Below, in pieces: positions 17,102 through 28,177 of a stretch of 64,000 nt of DNA. The notes beneath the pieces were generated by a model. It saw only the letters and a list, made by a program, of their open reading frames with translations. It had not been told where the DNA came from and did no database searches. The position numbers and the translations under genes are program-made. Numbering within the stretch: position 1 is the stretch's first letter; every line of letters starts with the position of its first letter. Source of the DNA: Pseudomonas sp. B21-028 (lineage in GTDB: Bacteria; Pseudomonadota; Gammaproteobacteria; Pseudomonadales; Pseudomonadaceae); the NCBI RefSeq assembly GCF_024749045.1, contig NZ_CP087184.1, forward strand, positions 186,001 through 250,000. Reading direction: 5' to 3'.

Positions 17102-20100
17102 TCAGCTGTTGTTGTGATCGACCTTGATGGTCGGGTCACTGCCGGCGATCAACGTGTTGAGGTTGACGTTCGACCAGTTGTTGCCTTCCAGTTTGATCGT
17201 CACGTCCGGTGCGGCCGATGCACCGTTGGCCCCGTTGAATTGGCCGGTGGTGCTGACCTGCAACGACGACACGCCATCGACCGTGCTGATCTGCAGGAAG
17301 TGGTCGATGGTGCTGCCGGATTCGCCTTGCAGCAGATCCCGCAGGTCGATCCGGTCGCCATCGGCAGCCTTGAAGTCCTTGATCACATCGTTGCCGGTGT
17401 CGCCGGCCTTCCAGACAAAGGTATCGCCGCCCAGGCCACCGATCAGCGTGTCGTGACCCTGACCGCCGATCAGCGTGTCGCTGCCAGTGCCGCCGAGCAG
17501 GATGTCATTGCCCTTGCCGCCGTTGAGCGAGTCGTTGCCGCCCTGGCCGAAGAGAATGTCGTTGCCGCCGCCACCCAACAGCGTGTCGTTGCCATCGTGG
17601 GCACCGGACACGTCGAACGCGGTGTAATGCTCGGTGATGTACTGGTGCACGTTGCTGGTGGTGACCTTGCTGACCTCAACGCCGCTCTGTTGGGCCACGA
17701 ACGCCTGGAGGGCCTGGTAACCCTCGCCGGTGACGCCGTTGAAACTCACCAGGTCGCCGAAGAGGATGTCGTTGCCTTCGCCACCGTTGACCGTATCGGC
17801 GCCCGGCAAGGTTGCCTCGGTGTGGCCGATGATCGAGTTGGCCAGGTTGCTCGGGTCGATGTTGGTCTGCGGCACGCCATCCGAATCGTACGGCTTGAGG
17901 TCGTTCAGGGTCACACCGTTGTTTAGGCCGATGGCTTCGACGTTGCTCAGGCCTTTGAGCAGGGTGAAGCTGGCGCTCGAACCCGTCGCTGCCCAGGAGT
18001 CGGCGTAGCCGGTACCGTCCACGTAGGAGAATTCGAAGGTCCCGTTGCCCTCGGCATGCACCGTGCCGACATAACCGCCATCCCAATGCTTGCCGTTTTT
18101 GGTCGACAAGTACATGTCACCGTCTTCGTAGATGGTGAATTTGTGCTTGCTGTCGATCGTCTGGGTGTAGTACTGGCCGACGGTGTAGTTGGCCGCGCTC
18201 AAGACGTCATCGAGTTTGACGTTGTCGTACAGCGTCGGGTTTGTCTGCTCGCCGGACTGGTAGAGCGTCGGTTGACCGTCGGTGATGAAGTACGTCAGGT
18301 TCTTCGCGTCGGTATTGTTCAGGGCTTGGGTGCTGTTGAAGAAGTTCGCCGTGGTCTTGAACACGTCTTCGTAGTTGGTACCGCCGCCGGAGACCATCGA
18401 ATTGAGAACGTTCTGGAGCAGTGTCAACGCGTTCGGATCATTGAGGTTCACCGCAACGTTGTTGTTCACCTGGTTGTCGAAGTCCGCCAGGAAGATGTTC
18501 ACGGTCCCGGAGTTGCTGCCCAGGCTCTGCTTGAGGGTATTGAACACCTGGGCCAGCGATTCCTTGGCCGCTGCGATGGACGCCGAACTCATGCTGCCGG
18601 AGCTGTCGACCATGAACGCGATGTTGTAGTTGACGCCCGGCACGACGGTCAGCCCGCCGATGTCGGCAACCACGATGTCGTTGCCATCGGTGCCGGTGAC
18701 GTTGTCATTGCCCGAGGTGGCGGTCACGGCGTTGTAGACCGCGGGGTACACGGTGACCGGGATGTGTGCGGTAGTCACCGCCGACCCGCCGAGGTTTTCC
18801 GTGGATGTGGAGGTCACGGTCAGGTCCAGGTGACCGTTGTAGTAGGCTGGCGGCGTCAGGGTCAGGCTGCCCAGGTTCCAGCCGCTGACCGATGCTTCGC
18901 CGTTGCTGCCCACGGTCGCTGTGTGGCCCGCGCCGTCGGTCAGCACGCTGCCCTCTGGCATGCCACCGATCTTCACGCTCAGTTTCTCGGAGCCGTCGGT
19001 GTCGGTCAGTGCCGTGGTGATCTTCGACAGATGCACGCTGGTGCCTTCGGCGCCTTCGTTGAGCTTGTAGCCGTCGTAGTAGCCTTCGCCATTGGTGCCA
19101 TGCAGGTCGGAGACGGTCACGCCGGCATTCGCCAGATCGGTCACGCTGGTGTACAGCGGCACGCCCGCGCCGCTCAGGTCCACTGGTGTGCCGCCATTGA
19201 CCGACAGGTTGACGTCATAGCTGCCCGGGCCGGTCTGGTTGTGGTGGTAGATGTCCAGGGTGTAGTAGCCGCTGCTGGTCGGCGTGAACGAGCCGTTCAG
19301 CTGGCCGCCCGCGCCCCAGGTGATGGCTGCCACGTTCTTGCCGCCGACGGTGACCAGCAGGCTGTCGTCGCCGGTGCCGCTGAAGGTGTAGGTCTTGCCC
19401 GCTTCAAGGAAGATCAGGCCCGATGTTTTCGACGCCGTGCCGGGATTCACGTTGCTGTCGGACTGTACGTTGGTCACGGTGCTGGTGCTGTTCGGTGTGC
19501 CGGCAGCATCGATCACCGACTTGAGCGTGCCGGACGGCGCGCCGCTGCCGTCGGTGCCCAGGCCCGACAGGCCGGTCCAGACTTCTTTGATCAGGCCGGT
19601 GGAGGTCACGTTGTTATCGCCCACGCTCAAGCTCGGCGCATCCGCCACCGGAGTGATGTCGATCTTCACGGTGCTGGTGTTGCCCAGTGCCTGGCCGTCG
19701 GTGGGCTGGAACTGGATCTGTGCGTAATCGGACTTCTGGTCGCCCACGCCGGTCGGGTTGCCGTTGGCGCCGGATTCGTTGGCGTCCGGTGTGAAGCGCA
19801 ACTTGCCGCCGTCGATGTCAGCCTTGGTGAAGGTCTGGTTGCTGGTCACGTCCTTCCAGGTCGTGCCGTCCAGATACTGCAATTTGCCGTCGCCTGGCAG
19901 GCCGGTGATCTTCACGCCCTGGCTGGCGGCGGCGCTGTCCACATCGCTGACGCCAAAGGTCGACCAGCCGAGGACCAGCGCAGTGTCTTCGGTACCGGTC
20001 ACTGTGCCACCCGTGGCAACCGGTGCATCGTTGACCCCGACCACGTTCACGGTGGTGGTGGCGGTGTTGGAATAGTTGCTGCCATCGGTCACCGTCACGG

Positions 20101-23100
20101 TGATGATGCGCGGCACACTGCTCGGGTCGTCGCTGTTGTTGATGAAGGTGATGTTCTTGATCTGCTGCATGTAGTCGGCCAGCGTCGCATTGCCCGACAT
20201 CGTCAGCGTGACGGTGCCGTTGGTGCTGTTGGCGTTGATGCTGATGCCGTTGACGCTGTTGCCCAGGTTCAGCGCATCGCCCGGCTGACGGTTGGTCAGC
20301 ACGACGGTGGCGCCGGTCAGCAGGGTGCTGTCCGGGTCGGTGATCTTCAGGTCGGTATCGCCAATCGACACGCCCGGTCCGGCGGTGCCTTCGGTGAAGG
20401 AGACCTGGTAATCGGCTCCGGTCTTGCCGCTGGAGTTGTTGGCGTCCAGGTCGAGTACCGGTGGCGCATCGTTGTCGATGATCGAGGTGCTGACGCTGCC
20501 ATTGGTGTTGCTGATCGCCAGGTGCTCGAAGTTGCCACCGGTCGCCGAATCGATCTTGACCACGAAGTTTTCAGTGCCTTCGGTGATCTTGTCGTCCAGC
20601 GTCGCCACGTTGAAGGTCGCGCTGCTGGCGTTGGCCGGGATCTTGACGGTGTAGACGCCAGTGAAGTCCGAGCCGTCGGCAGCGGTGCCGCTGTAGACGA
20701 GCTTGAGGGTCACCTCGGTCTGCGCCGGGTTGGTCAGGCTGACGGTGTAGGTCGCGGCCTGGCCTTCGGTGACCGACGTGCTGCCACTGATGCTGACGGT
20801 GGTGGTGTCGACCGTGTCGGTGACGGCAGTCACTGCAGGCGTGGTGCTTGGCACCAGGTGCTCGAAGTTGCCGCCGGTGGCACCAGTGATGGTGGCGCTG
20901 ACGGTGCTGCCGTTGTTGTAGACGTCGTTTGCCGGGGTCTGGACGTTGACCGTGCCAGTGGTTTCGCCGGCGGCGATGGTGATCGCCGAGCCGTTGCTCA
21001 GGGTGACGGTCACCGGCGTCTGCGCTGCGTTGCTCAGAGTGGCGGTGTAGGTGATCTGGCCGCCTTCGGTGATGGTTTCGCTGGCGCTCAAGGTGAGGCC
21101 AGTGTCGTCCACCGAGTCGGTAATGGTGGTAACGGCTGGCGTGGTGCTCGGCACCAGGTTCTCGAAGTTGCCGCCGGTCGCACCAGTGATGGTGGTGCTG
21201 ACGGTGCTGCCGTTGTTGTAGACGTCGTTTGCCGGGGTCTGGACGTTGACGGTGCCAATGGTTTCGCCGGCGGCGATGGTGATCGCCGAGCCGTTGCTCA
21301 GGGTGACGGTCACCGGCGTCTGCGCTGCGTTGCTCAGAGTGGCGGTGTAGGTGATCTGGCCGCCTTCGGTGATGGTTTCGCTGGCGCTCAGGGTCAGGCC
21401 AGTGCTGTCTACCGAATCAGTGATTGTGGTGACGGCTGGTGTGGTGTCCGGCACCAGGTTTTCGAAGTTGCCACCGGTGGCGCCGGTAATGGTGGTGCTG
21501 ACCGTGCTGCCATTGTTGTAGACGTCGTTGGGCGATGTCTCGACGGCAATGGTGCCCGTGGTGTCGCCAGCGGCGATGGTGATCACCGAGCCGTTGCTCA
21601 ACGTTACGGTGACCGGGGTCTGGGCCGGGTTGGTCAACGTGGCGGTGTAAACGATCGAACCACCTTCGGTGATGGTCTCGTTGGCGCTCAGGGTCAGGCC
21701 AGTGCTGTCTACCGAATCAGTGATTGTGGTGACGGCTGGTGTGGTGCTTGGCACCAGGCTTTCGAAATTGCCGCCGGTCGCGCCGGTAATGGTGGTACTG
21801 ACCGTGCTGCCGTTGTTGTAGACATCGTTGGCGAGTGTATTCACCGCAACAGTGCCGGTGGTGTCGCCAGCAGCGATGGTGATGACGGAGCCATTACTCA
21901 GCGTCACGGTTACCGGGGTCTGAGCGGCGTTGGTCAAGGTCGCGGTGTAGGTGATCTGACCGCCTTCAGTGATGGTTTCGCTGGCGCTCAAGGTGAGGCC
22001 AGTGGTGTCCACCGAATCAGTGATCGTGGTGACGGCTGGTGTGGTGCTTGGTATCAGGCTTTCGAAATTGCCGCCGGTCGCGCCAGTGATAGTGGTACTG
22101 ACGGTGCTGCCGTTGTTGTAGACGTCGTTGGCGAGTGTATTCACCGCAACAGTGCCGGTGGTGTCGCCGGCAGCGATGGTGATCACCGAGCCGTTGCTCA
22201 GGGTCACGGTTACTGGGGTTTGAGCGGCGTTGGTCAGGGTCGCGGTGTAGGTGATCTGACCGCCTTCAGTGATGGTTTCGCTGGCGCTCAAAGTCAGTCC
22301 AGTGTCGTCCACCGAGTCGGTAATGGTGGTAACGGCTGGTGTGGTGCTCGGTACCAGGCTTTCGAAATTGCCGCCGGTCGCGCCAGTGATGGTGGTGCTG
22401 GCGGTGCTGCCGTTGTTATAGACGTCGTTTGCCGGGGTCTGGACGTTGACGGTGCCGGTGGTGTCGCCAGCAGCGATGTTGATGACCGAGCCATTGCTCA
22501 GGGTGACGGTGACTGGTGTTTGAGCGGCGTTGGTCAGCGTCGCGGTATAAACGATCGAACCACCTTCGGTGATGGTCTCGCTGGCGCTCAAGGTGAGGCC
22601 AGTGGTGTCCACCGAATCGGTGATCGTGGTGATCGCAGGCGTGGTGTCCGGCACCAGGTTCTCGAAATTGCCGCCAGTTGCGCCGGTGATGGTGGTGCTG
22701 ACGGTGCTGCCATTGTTGTAGACGTCATTCGCAGGCGTATTGACCGCAATGGTGCCAGTGGTGTCGCCGGCGGCGATGGTGATCGCCGAGCCGTTGCTCA
22801 GGGTGACGGTCACGGGCGTCTGCGCGGCGTTGGTCAGGGTCGCGGTGTAGGTGATCTGACCGCCTTCGGTGATGGTCTCGCTGGCGCTCAAGGTGAGACC
22901 AGTGTCGTCCACCGAATCAGTGATCGTGGTAACGGCTGGCGTGGTGCTTGGCACCAGGCTTTCGAAATTGCCGCCGGTCGCGCCGGTGATGGTGGTACTG
23001 ACGGTGCTGCCGTTGTTGTAGACATCGTTAACCGGTGTATTCACCGCAACAGTGCCGGTGGTGTCGCCGGCAGCGATGGTGATGGCGGAGCCATTGCTCA

Positions 23101-26100
23101 GCGTGACGGTGACTGGTGTTTGAGCGGCATTGGTCAGCGTTGCGGTGTAAACGATCGAACCACCTTCGGTGATGGTTTCGCTGGCGCTCAGGGTCAGGCC
23201 AGTGGTGTCCACCGAATCAGTGATCGTGGTGACGGCTGGCGTGGTGCTCGGTACCAGGCTTTCGAAATTGCCGCCGGTCGCGCCAGTGATGGTGGTGCTG
23301 GCGGTGCTGCCGTTGTTATAGACGTCGTTTGCCGGGGTCTGGACGTTGACGGTGCCGGTGGTGTCGCCAGCAGCGATGTTGATGACCGAGCCATTGCTCA
23401 GGGTGACGGTGACTGGTGTTTGAGCGGCGTTGGTCAGCGTCGCGGTATAAACGATCGAACCACCTTCGGTGATGGTCTCGCTGGCGCTCAAGGTGAGGCC
23501 AGTGGTGTCCACCGAATCGGTGATCGTGGTGACCGCAGGCGTGGTGCTCGGCACCAGGCTTTCGAAATTACCACCGGTCGCGCCAGTGATAGTGGTGCTG
23601 ACGGTGCTGCCATTGTTGTAGACGTCATTCGCAGGCGTATTGACCGCAATGGTGCCAGTGGTGTCGCCGGCGGCGATGGTGATCGCCGAGCCGTTGCTCA
23701 GGGTGACGGTCACTGGCGTCTGCGCGGCGTTGGTCAGGGTCGCGGTGTAGGTGATCTGACCGCCTTCGGTGATGGTCTCGCTGGCGCTCAAGGTGAGACC
23801 AGTGTCGTCCACCGAATCAGTGATCGTGGTGACGGCTGGTGTGGTGCTTGGCACCAGGCTTTCGAAATTGCCGCCGGTCGCGCCGGTGATGGTGGTACTG
23901 ACCGTGCTGCCGTTGTTATAGACATCGTTAACCGGTGTATTCACCGCAACAGTGCCGGTAGTGTCGCCGGCAGCGATGGTGATGGCGGAGCCATTGCTCA
24001 GGGTCACGGTTACCGGGGTCTGCGCGACGTTGGTCAAGGTCGCGGTGTAGGTGATCTGGCCGCCTTCAGTGATGGTTTCGCTGGCGCTCAGGGTCAGGCC
24101 AGTGTTGTCCACCGAATCAGTGATCGTGGTGACGGCTGGTGTGGTGCTTGGTACCAGGCTTTCGAAATTACCACCGGTCGCGCCAGTGATAGTGGTACTG
24201 ACGGTGCTGCCGTTGTTGTAGACGTCGTTAGCGAGTGTATTCACCGCAACAGTGCCGGTGGTGTCGCCCGCAGCGATGTTGATCACCGAGCCATTGCTCA
24301 GGGTGACGGTGACTGGTGTTTGAGCGGCGTTGGTCAGCGTCGCGGTGTAAACGATCGAACCACCTTCGGTGATGGTCTCGCTGGCGCTCAGAGTGAGGCC
24401 AGTGGTGTCCACCGAATCGGTAATCGTGGTGACGGCTGGTGTGGTGCTTGGCACCAGGCTTTCGAAATTGCCGCCGGTCGCGCCAGTGATAGTGGTACTG
24501 ACGGTGCTGCCGTTGTTGTAGACATCGTTTGCCGGTGTATTCACCGCAACAGTGCCGGTGGTGTCGCCCGCAGCGATGGTGATGACGGAGCCATTACTCA
24601 GCGTCACGGTCACTGGCGTTTGAGCGGCGTTGGTCAGGGTCGCGGTGTAGGTGATCTGCCCGCCTTCGGTGATGGTCTCGCTGGCGCTCAGAGTGAGGCC
24701 AGTGGTGTCCACCGAATCGGTAATCGTGGTGACCGCAGGCGTGGTGCTCGGCACCAGGCTCTCGAAGTTGCCGCCAGTTGCGCCGGTAATGGTGGTGCTG
24801 ACGGTGCTGCCGTTGTTGTAGACGTCGTTGGCTGGCGTCTCGACATTGACGGTACCGGTGGTCTGGCCGGCGGCGATGTTGATCACCGAACCGTTGCTCA
24901 ACGTTACGGTGACCGGGGTCTGGGCCGGATTGGTCAGGGTGGCGGTGTAGGTGATCTGCCCGCCTTCAGTGATGGTCTCGCTTGCACTCAGGGTCAGGCC
25001 AGTGTTGTCCACCGAGTCGGTGATCGTGGTAACCGCAGGCGTGGTGTCTGGCACCAGGCTTTCAAAGTTGCCACCGGTCGCGCCGGTGATGGTGGTACTG
25101 ACCGTGCCGCCATTGTTGTAGACGTCGTTGGCGGGTGTCTCGACATTGACGGTACCGGTGGTCTGGCCGGCGGCGATGTTGATCACCGAACCGTTGCTCA
25201 ACGTTACGGTGACCGGGGTCTGGGCCGGGTTGGTCAGGGTGGCGGTGTAGGTGATCTGGCCGCCTTCGGTGATGGTCTCGCTGGCGCTCAGGGTCAGGCC
25301 AGTGTTGTCCACCGAATCAGTGATCGTGGTGACGGCTGGCGTGGTGCTCGGTACCAGGCTTTCGAAGTTGCCGCCGGTCGCGCCGGTAATGGTGGTGCTG
25401 ACCGTGCTGCCATTGTTGTAGACGTCATTGGCCGGGGTGTCGACGGCAACGGTGCCGGTGGTCTGGCCCGCAGCGATGGTAATGACCGAGCCATTGCTCA
25501 AGGTCACGGTCACTGGCGTTTGCGCCGGGTTGGTCAGGGTCGCGGTGTAGGTGATCTGCCCCCCTTCGGTCACGGTCTCGCCTGCGCTCAGGGTGACGTT
25601 GGTGGTGTCGATGGTGTCGGTGATCTGGGTCACGGCTGGCGTGGTGGGCAGGGTCACGGCAATGCCGCTGCCACCGGTGGTGCCGGTCACGGTCACGCTG
25701 ATCTGGCTTGGGTCGTTGTAAACGGTGTCGTTCGGTGCCAGTGGGACGTTGACGCTGCCGGTGGTCTGTCCGGCGGAAATCACGATCACCGAACCATTGG
25801 ACAGCGTCACCGTCAGGTCGGTCAGGGGTGCCTGGGTAACGGTCGCGGTATAGACCAGCACACCGCCGGCCTCGGTCAGGGTCGGGGTGGCGCTCAGCGT
25901 CAGCGTTGAATTGAGAAGGGTGTTGGCAGTGGTATTGGCGTTGGCATTGGTAGCCAGGCCGGTGATGTTGTTATCAGCGGCGGCGGTCGCGCCCAGGCCT
26001 TCAGTCGGGAAGCCGACAGTCGGGTCGACGCTGCCGGCCGTCGCATCCAGCACTACTACGCTATGGCCGCCCCCGGCGGCACCACCGACACTCGCTTCGC

Positions 26101-26434
26101 CAGCTCCGGCGGCGGTGGCTTCCAGGGCGGTGGTCGGGTCGACACCGGCGGCGATGGCTTGCTGCAGTTCTTCTACCGATGGCGCGGCCTGGGCAGTGGC
26201 CTGCTCGAGGTCGGTGGAAGAGTCCGGAGCATTGGCGCTCCACTGGGTGTCTCGGCCCAGGTCGAGGGTGCGACCATCGGCCAGGTCCAGGGTGACGGCA
26301 CCGGCAGGGCCGGTGTCCAACTGATCGCCCGTAAACAGACGATCGCCTTCAATGAGTACGCGCCGGATACCCTCCGGGGATACGGCGAAAACCTGACCGA
26401 CAATGCTTTTGACGACGGCAATAACGCTGCTCAT
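17102..26434 (-). CDS. lapA: LapA large RTX adhesin with LapG-cleavable retention module
   Basis: A 3,110-residue surface adhesin. Residues 1-105 are the retention module ([20 protein letters not shown]). TAAG at 107-110 is the LapG cleavage site, at the same residue numbers recalled for Pf0-1 LapA. Next come a divergent repeat and 16 copies of a 100-residue [21 protein letters not shown] repeat, a Calx-beta-like domain, a cadherin-like domain, a PA14-like segment, a vWA domain (DSSGS, GGTN, ITDGQPT, the MIDAS residues), six or so RTX nonapeptides ([18 protein letters not shown]) and a C-terminal type I secretion signal. The start at 26434 follows GGAGAG; an upstream codon at 26482 is rejected. 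It is shorter than the roughly 5,200-residue Pf0-1 LapA. Confidence 0.95.
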   Translation of the reverse strand: MSSVIAVVKSIVGQVFAVSPEGIRRVLIEGDRLFTGDQLDTGPAGAVTLDLADGRTLDLGRDTQWSANAPDSSTDLEQATAQAAPSVEELQQAIAAGVDPTTALEATAAGAGEASVGGAAGGGHSVVVLDATAGSVDPTVGFPTEGLGATAAADNNITGLATNANANTTANTLLNSTLTLSATPTLTEAGGVLVYTATVTQAPLTDLTVTLSNGSVIVISAGQTTGSVNVPLAPNDTVYNDPSQISVTVTGTTGGSGIAVTLPTTPAVTQITDTIDTTNVTLSAGETVTEGGQITYTATLTNPAQTPVTVTLSNGSVITIAAGQTTGTVAVDTPANDVYNNGSTVSTTITGATGGNFESLVPSTTPAVTTITDSVDNTGLTLSASETITEGGQITYTATLTNPAQTPVTVTLSNGSVINIAAGQTTGTVNVETPANDVYNNGGTVSTTITGATGGNFESLVPDTTPAVTTITDSVDNTGLTLSASETITEGGQITYTATLTNPAQTPVTVTLSNGSVINIAAGQTTGTVNVETPANDVYNNGSTVSTTITGATGGNFESLVPSTTPAVTTITDSVDTTGLTLSASETITEGGQITYTATLTNAAQTPVTVTLSNGSVITIAAGDTTGTVAVNTPANDVYNNGSTVSTTITGATGGNFESLVPSTTPAVTTITDSVDTTGLTLSASETITEGGSIVYTATLTNAAQTPVTVTLSNGSVINIAAGDTTGTVAVNTLANDVYNNGSTVSTTITGATGGNFESLVPSTTPAVTTITDSVDNTGLTLSASETITEGGQITYTATLTNVAQTPVTVTLSNGSAITIAAGDTTGTVAVNTPVNDVYNNGSTVSTTITGATGGNFESLVPSTTPAVTTITDSVDDTGLTLSASETITEGGQITYTATLTNAAQTPVTVTLSNGSAITIAAGDTTGTIAVNTPANDVYNNGSTVSTTITGATGGNFESLVPSTTPAVTTITDSVDTTGLTLSASETITEGGSIVYTATLTNAAQTPVTVTLSNGSVINIAAGDTTGTVNVQTPANDVYNNGSTASTTITGATGGNFESLVPSTTPAVTTITDSVDTTGLTLSASETITEGGSIVYTATLTNAAQTPVTVTLSNGSAITIAAGDTTGTVAVNTPVNDVYNNGSTVSTTITGATGGNFESLVPSTTPAVTTITDSVDDTGLTLSASETITEGGQITYTATLTNAAQTPVTVTLSNGSAITIAAGDTTGTIAVNTPANDVYNNGSTVSTTITGATGGNFENLVPDTTPAITTITDSVDTTGLTLSASETITEGGSIVYTATLTNAAQTPVTVTLSNGSVINIAAGDTTGTVNVQTPANDVYNNGSTASTTITGATGGNFESLVPSTTPAVTTITDSVDDTGLTLSASETITEGGQITYTATLTNAAQTPVTVTLSNGSVITIAAGDTTGTVAVNTLANDVYNNGSTVSTTITGATGGNFESLIPSTTPAVTTITDSVDTTGLTLSASETITEGGQITYTATLTNAAQTPVTVTLSNGSVITIAAGDTTGTVAVNTLANDVYNNGSTVSTTITGATGGNFESLVPSTTPAVTTITDSVDSTGLTLSANETITEGGSIVYTATLTNPAQTPVTVTLSNGSVITIAAGDTTGTIAVETSPNDVYNNGSTVSTTITGATGGNFENLVPDTTPAVTTITDSVDSTGLTLSASETITEGGQITYTATLSNAAQTPVTVTLSNGSAITIAAGETIGTVNVQTPANDVYNNGSTVSTTITGATGGNFENLVPSTTPAVTTITDSVDDTGLTLSASETITEGGQITYTATLSNAAQTPVTVTLSNGSAITIAAGETTGTVNVQTPANDVYNNGSTVSATITGATGGNFEHLVPSTTPAVTAVTDTVDTTTVSISGSTSVTEGQAATYTVSLTNPAQTEVTLKLVYSGTAADGSDFTGVYTVKIPANASSATFNVATLDDKITEGTENFVVKIDSATGGNFEHLAISNTNGSVSTSIIDNDAPPVLDLDANNSSGKTGADYQVSFTEGTAGPGVSIGDTDLKITDPDSTLLTGATVVLTNRQPGDALNLGNSVNGISINANSTNGTVTLTMSGNATLADYMQQIKNITFINNSDDPSSVPRIITVTVTDGSNYSNTATTTVNVVGVNDAPVATGGTVTGTEDTALVLGWSTFGVSDVDSAAASQGVKITGLPGDGKLQYLDGTTWKDVTSNQTFTKADIDGGKLRFTPDANESGANGNPTGVGDQKSDYAQIQFQPTDGQALGNTSTVKIDITPVADAPSLSVGDNNVTSTGLIKEVWTGLSGLGTDGSGAPSGTLKSVIDAAGTPNSTSTVTNVQSDSNVNPGTASKTSGLIFLEAGKTYTFSGTGDDSLLVTVGGKNVAAITWGAGGQLNGSFTPTSSGYYTLDIYHHNQTGPGSYDVNLSVNGGTPVDLSGAGVPLYTSVTDLANAGVTVSDLHGTNGEGYYDGYKLNEGAEGTSVHLSKITTALTDTDGSEKLSVKIGGMPEGSVLTDGAGHTATVGSNGEASVSGWNLGSLTLTPPAYYNGHLDLTVTSTSTENLGGSAVTTAHIPVTVYPAVYNAVTATSGNDNVTGTDGNDIVVADIGGLTVVPGVNYNIAFMVDSSGSMSSASIAAAKESLAQVFNTLKQSLGSNSGTVNIFLADFDNQVNNNVAVNLNDPNALTLLQNVLNSMVSGGGTNYEDVFKTTANFFNSTQALNNTDAKNLTYFITDGQPTLYQSGEQTNPTLYDNVKLDDVLSAANYTVGQYYTQTIDSKHKFTIYEDGDMYLSTKNGKHWDGGYVGTVHAEGNGTFEFSYVDGTGYADSWAATGSSASFTLLKGLSNVEAIGLNNGVTLNDLKPYDSDGVPQTNIDPSNLANSIIGHTEATLPGADTVNGGEGNDILFGDLVSFNGVTGEGYQALQAFVAQQSGVEVSKVTTSNVHQYITEHYTAFDVSGAHDGNDTLLGGGGNDILFGQGGNDSLNGGKGNDILLGGTGSDTLIGGQGHDTLIGGLGGDTFVWKAGDTGNDVIKDFKAADGDRIDLRDLLQGESGSTIDHFLQISTVDGVSSLQVSTTGQFNGANGASAAPDVTIKLEGNNWSNVNLNTLIAGSDPTIKVDHNNS
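20836..25615 (-). repeat. 16 near-identical 300-bp tandem repeats in lapA
   Basis: The motif of the 'GAGCC(G/A)TTGCTCA' type recurs at exact 300-base spacing (about 20,997, 21,297, 21,597 ... 25,497), giving 16 units without any length change. A diverged unit follows at about 25,620-25,900. Units differ at scattered third positions and in a few blocks (ANDVYNN / LANDVYNN / [11 protein letters not shown] / GSIV), arranged as mosaics, suggesting gene conversion or unequal recombination. Confidence 0.92.
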
Positions 26435-26790
26435 TGAAGACTCTCCGGGTGCCACGTTCAGTGAACTTCCATGGGCCCGCAACTATGGGTAGCGGCGGTC
26501 TGGACGTTTTGGCTTTACTTGATAAGGTTAATTTGACGCTCTGTTGTGTCAATATTTTGGCTTTAAATTCAATCTTTTTTGTTTATGCCAAACTATTGAC
26601 CTTCTGCCGGCCATCCTAAACAATCGCCCAGGTAATGTCACATTGATATTTAAGCGGCGGCCCGTTCTTTCGGTGCAAGATTCAGTACCTGTTTCGAACT
26701 TTCCGACATACGGTATTCCGGTTGCCATCATCCGATGCAGCGCCTCGTTTCGCTGTGATCCAAAAAAGCGTTTCAGGAAGAAAAAACACC
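26435..26790. promoter_or_regulatory. divergent promoter region between lapA and lapE
   Basis: A 356-base region with a marked AT-rich core at about 26,515-26,640. On the minus strand TTGACA (26554-26549) is followed 16 bases later by TAACCT, a possible sigma-70 promoter for lapA with a long leader. lapA in pseudomonads is known to be controlled by FleQ and Gac/Rsm, but I cannot identify specific sites. The lapE start lies at 26791 on the plus strand. Confidence 0.45.
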
Positions 26791-28140
26791 ATGCGTTCGC
26801 ATTTGTTCATGGCTTTACCCTTCGCTCTCGCCGCCGGCTTCGTACAAGCACAAACCTTGCCGCAGGCGATGCAACAGGCGCTGGACGTGCACCCTGAAAT
26901 CCAGGCCGGGGTAAACAGCCGACTGGCGGCGGACTACCAGCTCAAGGCGGCGAAGGGCGGTTACCTGCCTCGGGTCGATCTCGCAGCCGGGTACGGCCGC
27001 GAAGGCACCGACAGCGTCACCACTCGCTCGGGCAACAACAATCATTGGGAAACCCTGAACCGTAGCGAGTCGAGCTTGCGTGTGACCCAAATGGTTTTTG
27101 ACGGTTTTGCGACGTCCAGCGAAGTGGGGCGTCAACAAGCCACCGTTAATGCCCGCGCCTATTCGTTGCTCGATACCTCCGAGCGCACCGGCCTGACCGT
27201 GGCCCAGGTTTATCTGGATGTGCTGACCCGGCGCGAGTTCGTGCGCCTGGCCGAAGAGAACCTCAAGAGCCACGAGCGCATTTTCGATCAGATCAAGCTG
27301 CGCACCGAGCGCGGCGTGGGCAACCGTGCCGACCACGACCAGGCCGAAGCACGCGTGGCCCAGGCCCGCAACAACCTGATCACCGAGCAGACCAACCTGG
27401 CCGACGCCGAGACCAACTACCTCAGTGCCGTGGGCCAGTTGCCCGACCAATTGGAGCGCCCCGCCGACTTTATGGCGCTGCTGCCGGCGAATCTGACGGA
27501 AGCTCGTGCCCAGATGCTGGAAAACAGCCCGGTATTGCGTTCGGCTGAAGCGGACATCGTCGCCACCGAAAAACAGTACGAAGCCGCCAAGTCGAGCTTC
27601 TACCCACGGTTTGACGCCGAACTGGGCCGCACCGCCGACAACGACCTGGATGGCCAGAATGGTCACAACAATGAATGGCAGGCCATGCTGCGCATGCGTT
27701 TCAACCTGTATGCCGGCGGCAGCAACAAGGCCGACCTGGAATCCAAGTCGTACCTGTCCAACCAGGCCCTGGACATCCGTAACAACGCCTTGCGCCAGTT
27801 GACCGAAGAGCTGGGCCTGGCCTGGAACGCCCTCAACAACGCCAATGCCCAGGTGCCGATTGCCCAGCAATACGTGGACCGCAGCGCCAGCGTGCGCAAC
27901 GCCTATCAGAAGCAGTTCAGCCTCGGCGAGCGGACCCTGCTCGACTTGCTCGACAGTGAGAACGAGCTGTTCAGTGCCTCCCGGCGGTTGGCGGAAATCA
28001 AGAACGTGCAGCTGTTCACCCAGTACCGGATCAAGGCAACCATGGGCGAATTGCTCAAAAGTCAGGGGGTCGTCGCGCCGTTGGCATCCGTTGTGCAGAA
28101 CGACGTGAAACCCAAGGTCCAGTTACCTGGGATGAATTGA
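26791..28140 (+). CDS. lapE: LapE TolC-family outer membrane protein of the LapA secretion system
   Basis: A 449-residue outer membrane channel. A signal peptide (MRSHLFMALPFALAAGFVQA) precedes two TolC/OEP repeats (about 25-225 and 235-430) with the usual helical heptads and the FSLGERTLLDLLDSENEL motif in the second. The start at 26791 gives the signal peptide directly and follows AGGAAG; an upstream start at 26722 would mask it. It heads the lapEBC operon and exports LapA together with LapB and LapC. Confidence 0.93.
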   Translation: MRSHLFMALPFALAAGFVQAQTLPQAMQQALDVHPEIQAGVNSRLAADYQLKAAKGGYLPRVDLAAGYGREGTDSVTTRSGNNNHWETLNRSESSLRVTQMVFDGFATSSEVGRQQATVNARAYSLLDTSERTGLTVAQVYLDVLTRREFVRLAEENLKSHERIFDQIKLRTERGVGNRADHDQAEARVAQARNNLITEQTNLADAETNYLSAVGQLPDQLERPADFMALLPANLTEARAQMLENSPVLRSAEADIVATEKQYEAAKSSFYPRFDAELGRTADNDLDGQNGHNNEWQAMLRMRFNLYAGGSNKADLESKSYLSNQALDIRNNALRQLTEELGLAWNALNNANAQVPIAQQYVDRSASVRNAYQKQFSLGERTLLDLLDSENELFSASRRLAEIKNVQLFTQYRIKATMGELLKSQGVVAPLASVVQNDVKPKVQLPGMN

Positions 28141-28177
28141 TTCATCCATCCAGTTTGATCAGTAAAGAGTGCAGAGC

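Noticed and set aside
20836..25615. CRISPR-like array suggested by regular repeats in lapA
   Set aside because: Repeat length is 300 bp, there are no spacers, and the frame is open and encodes adhesin repeats.
18056..25909. A plus-strand open frame of 2,617 codons opposite lapA
   Set aside because: It lies entirely antisense to lapA repeats and owes its length to the repeat period (100 codons) and GC-rich codon bias. It has no start signal, and its composition (Gly/Asp/Arg/Val-rich) is that of a shadow frame.
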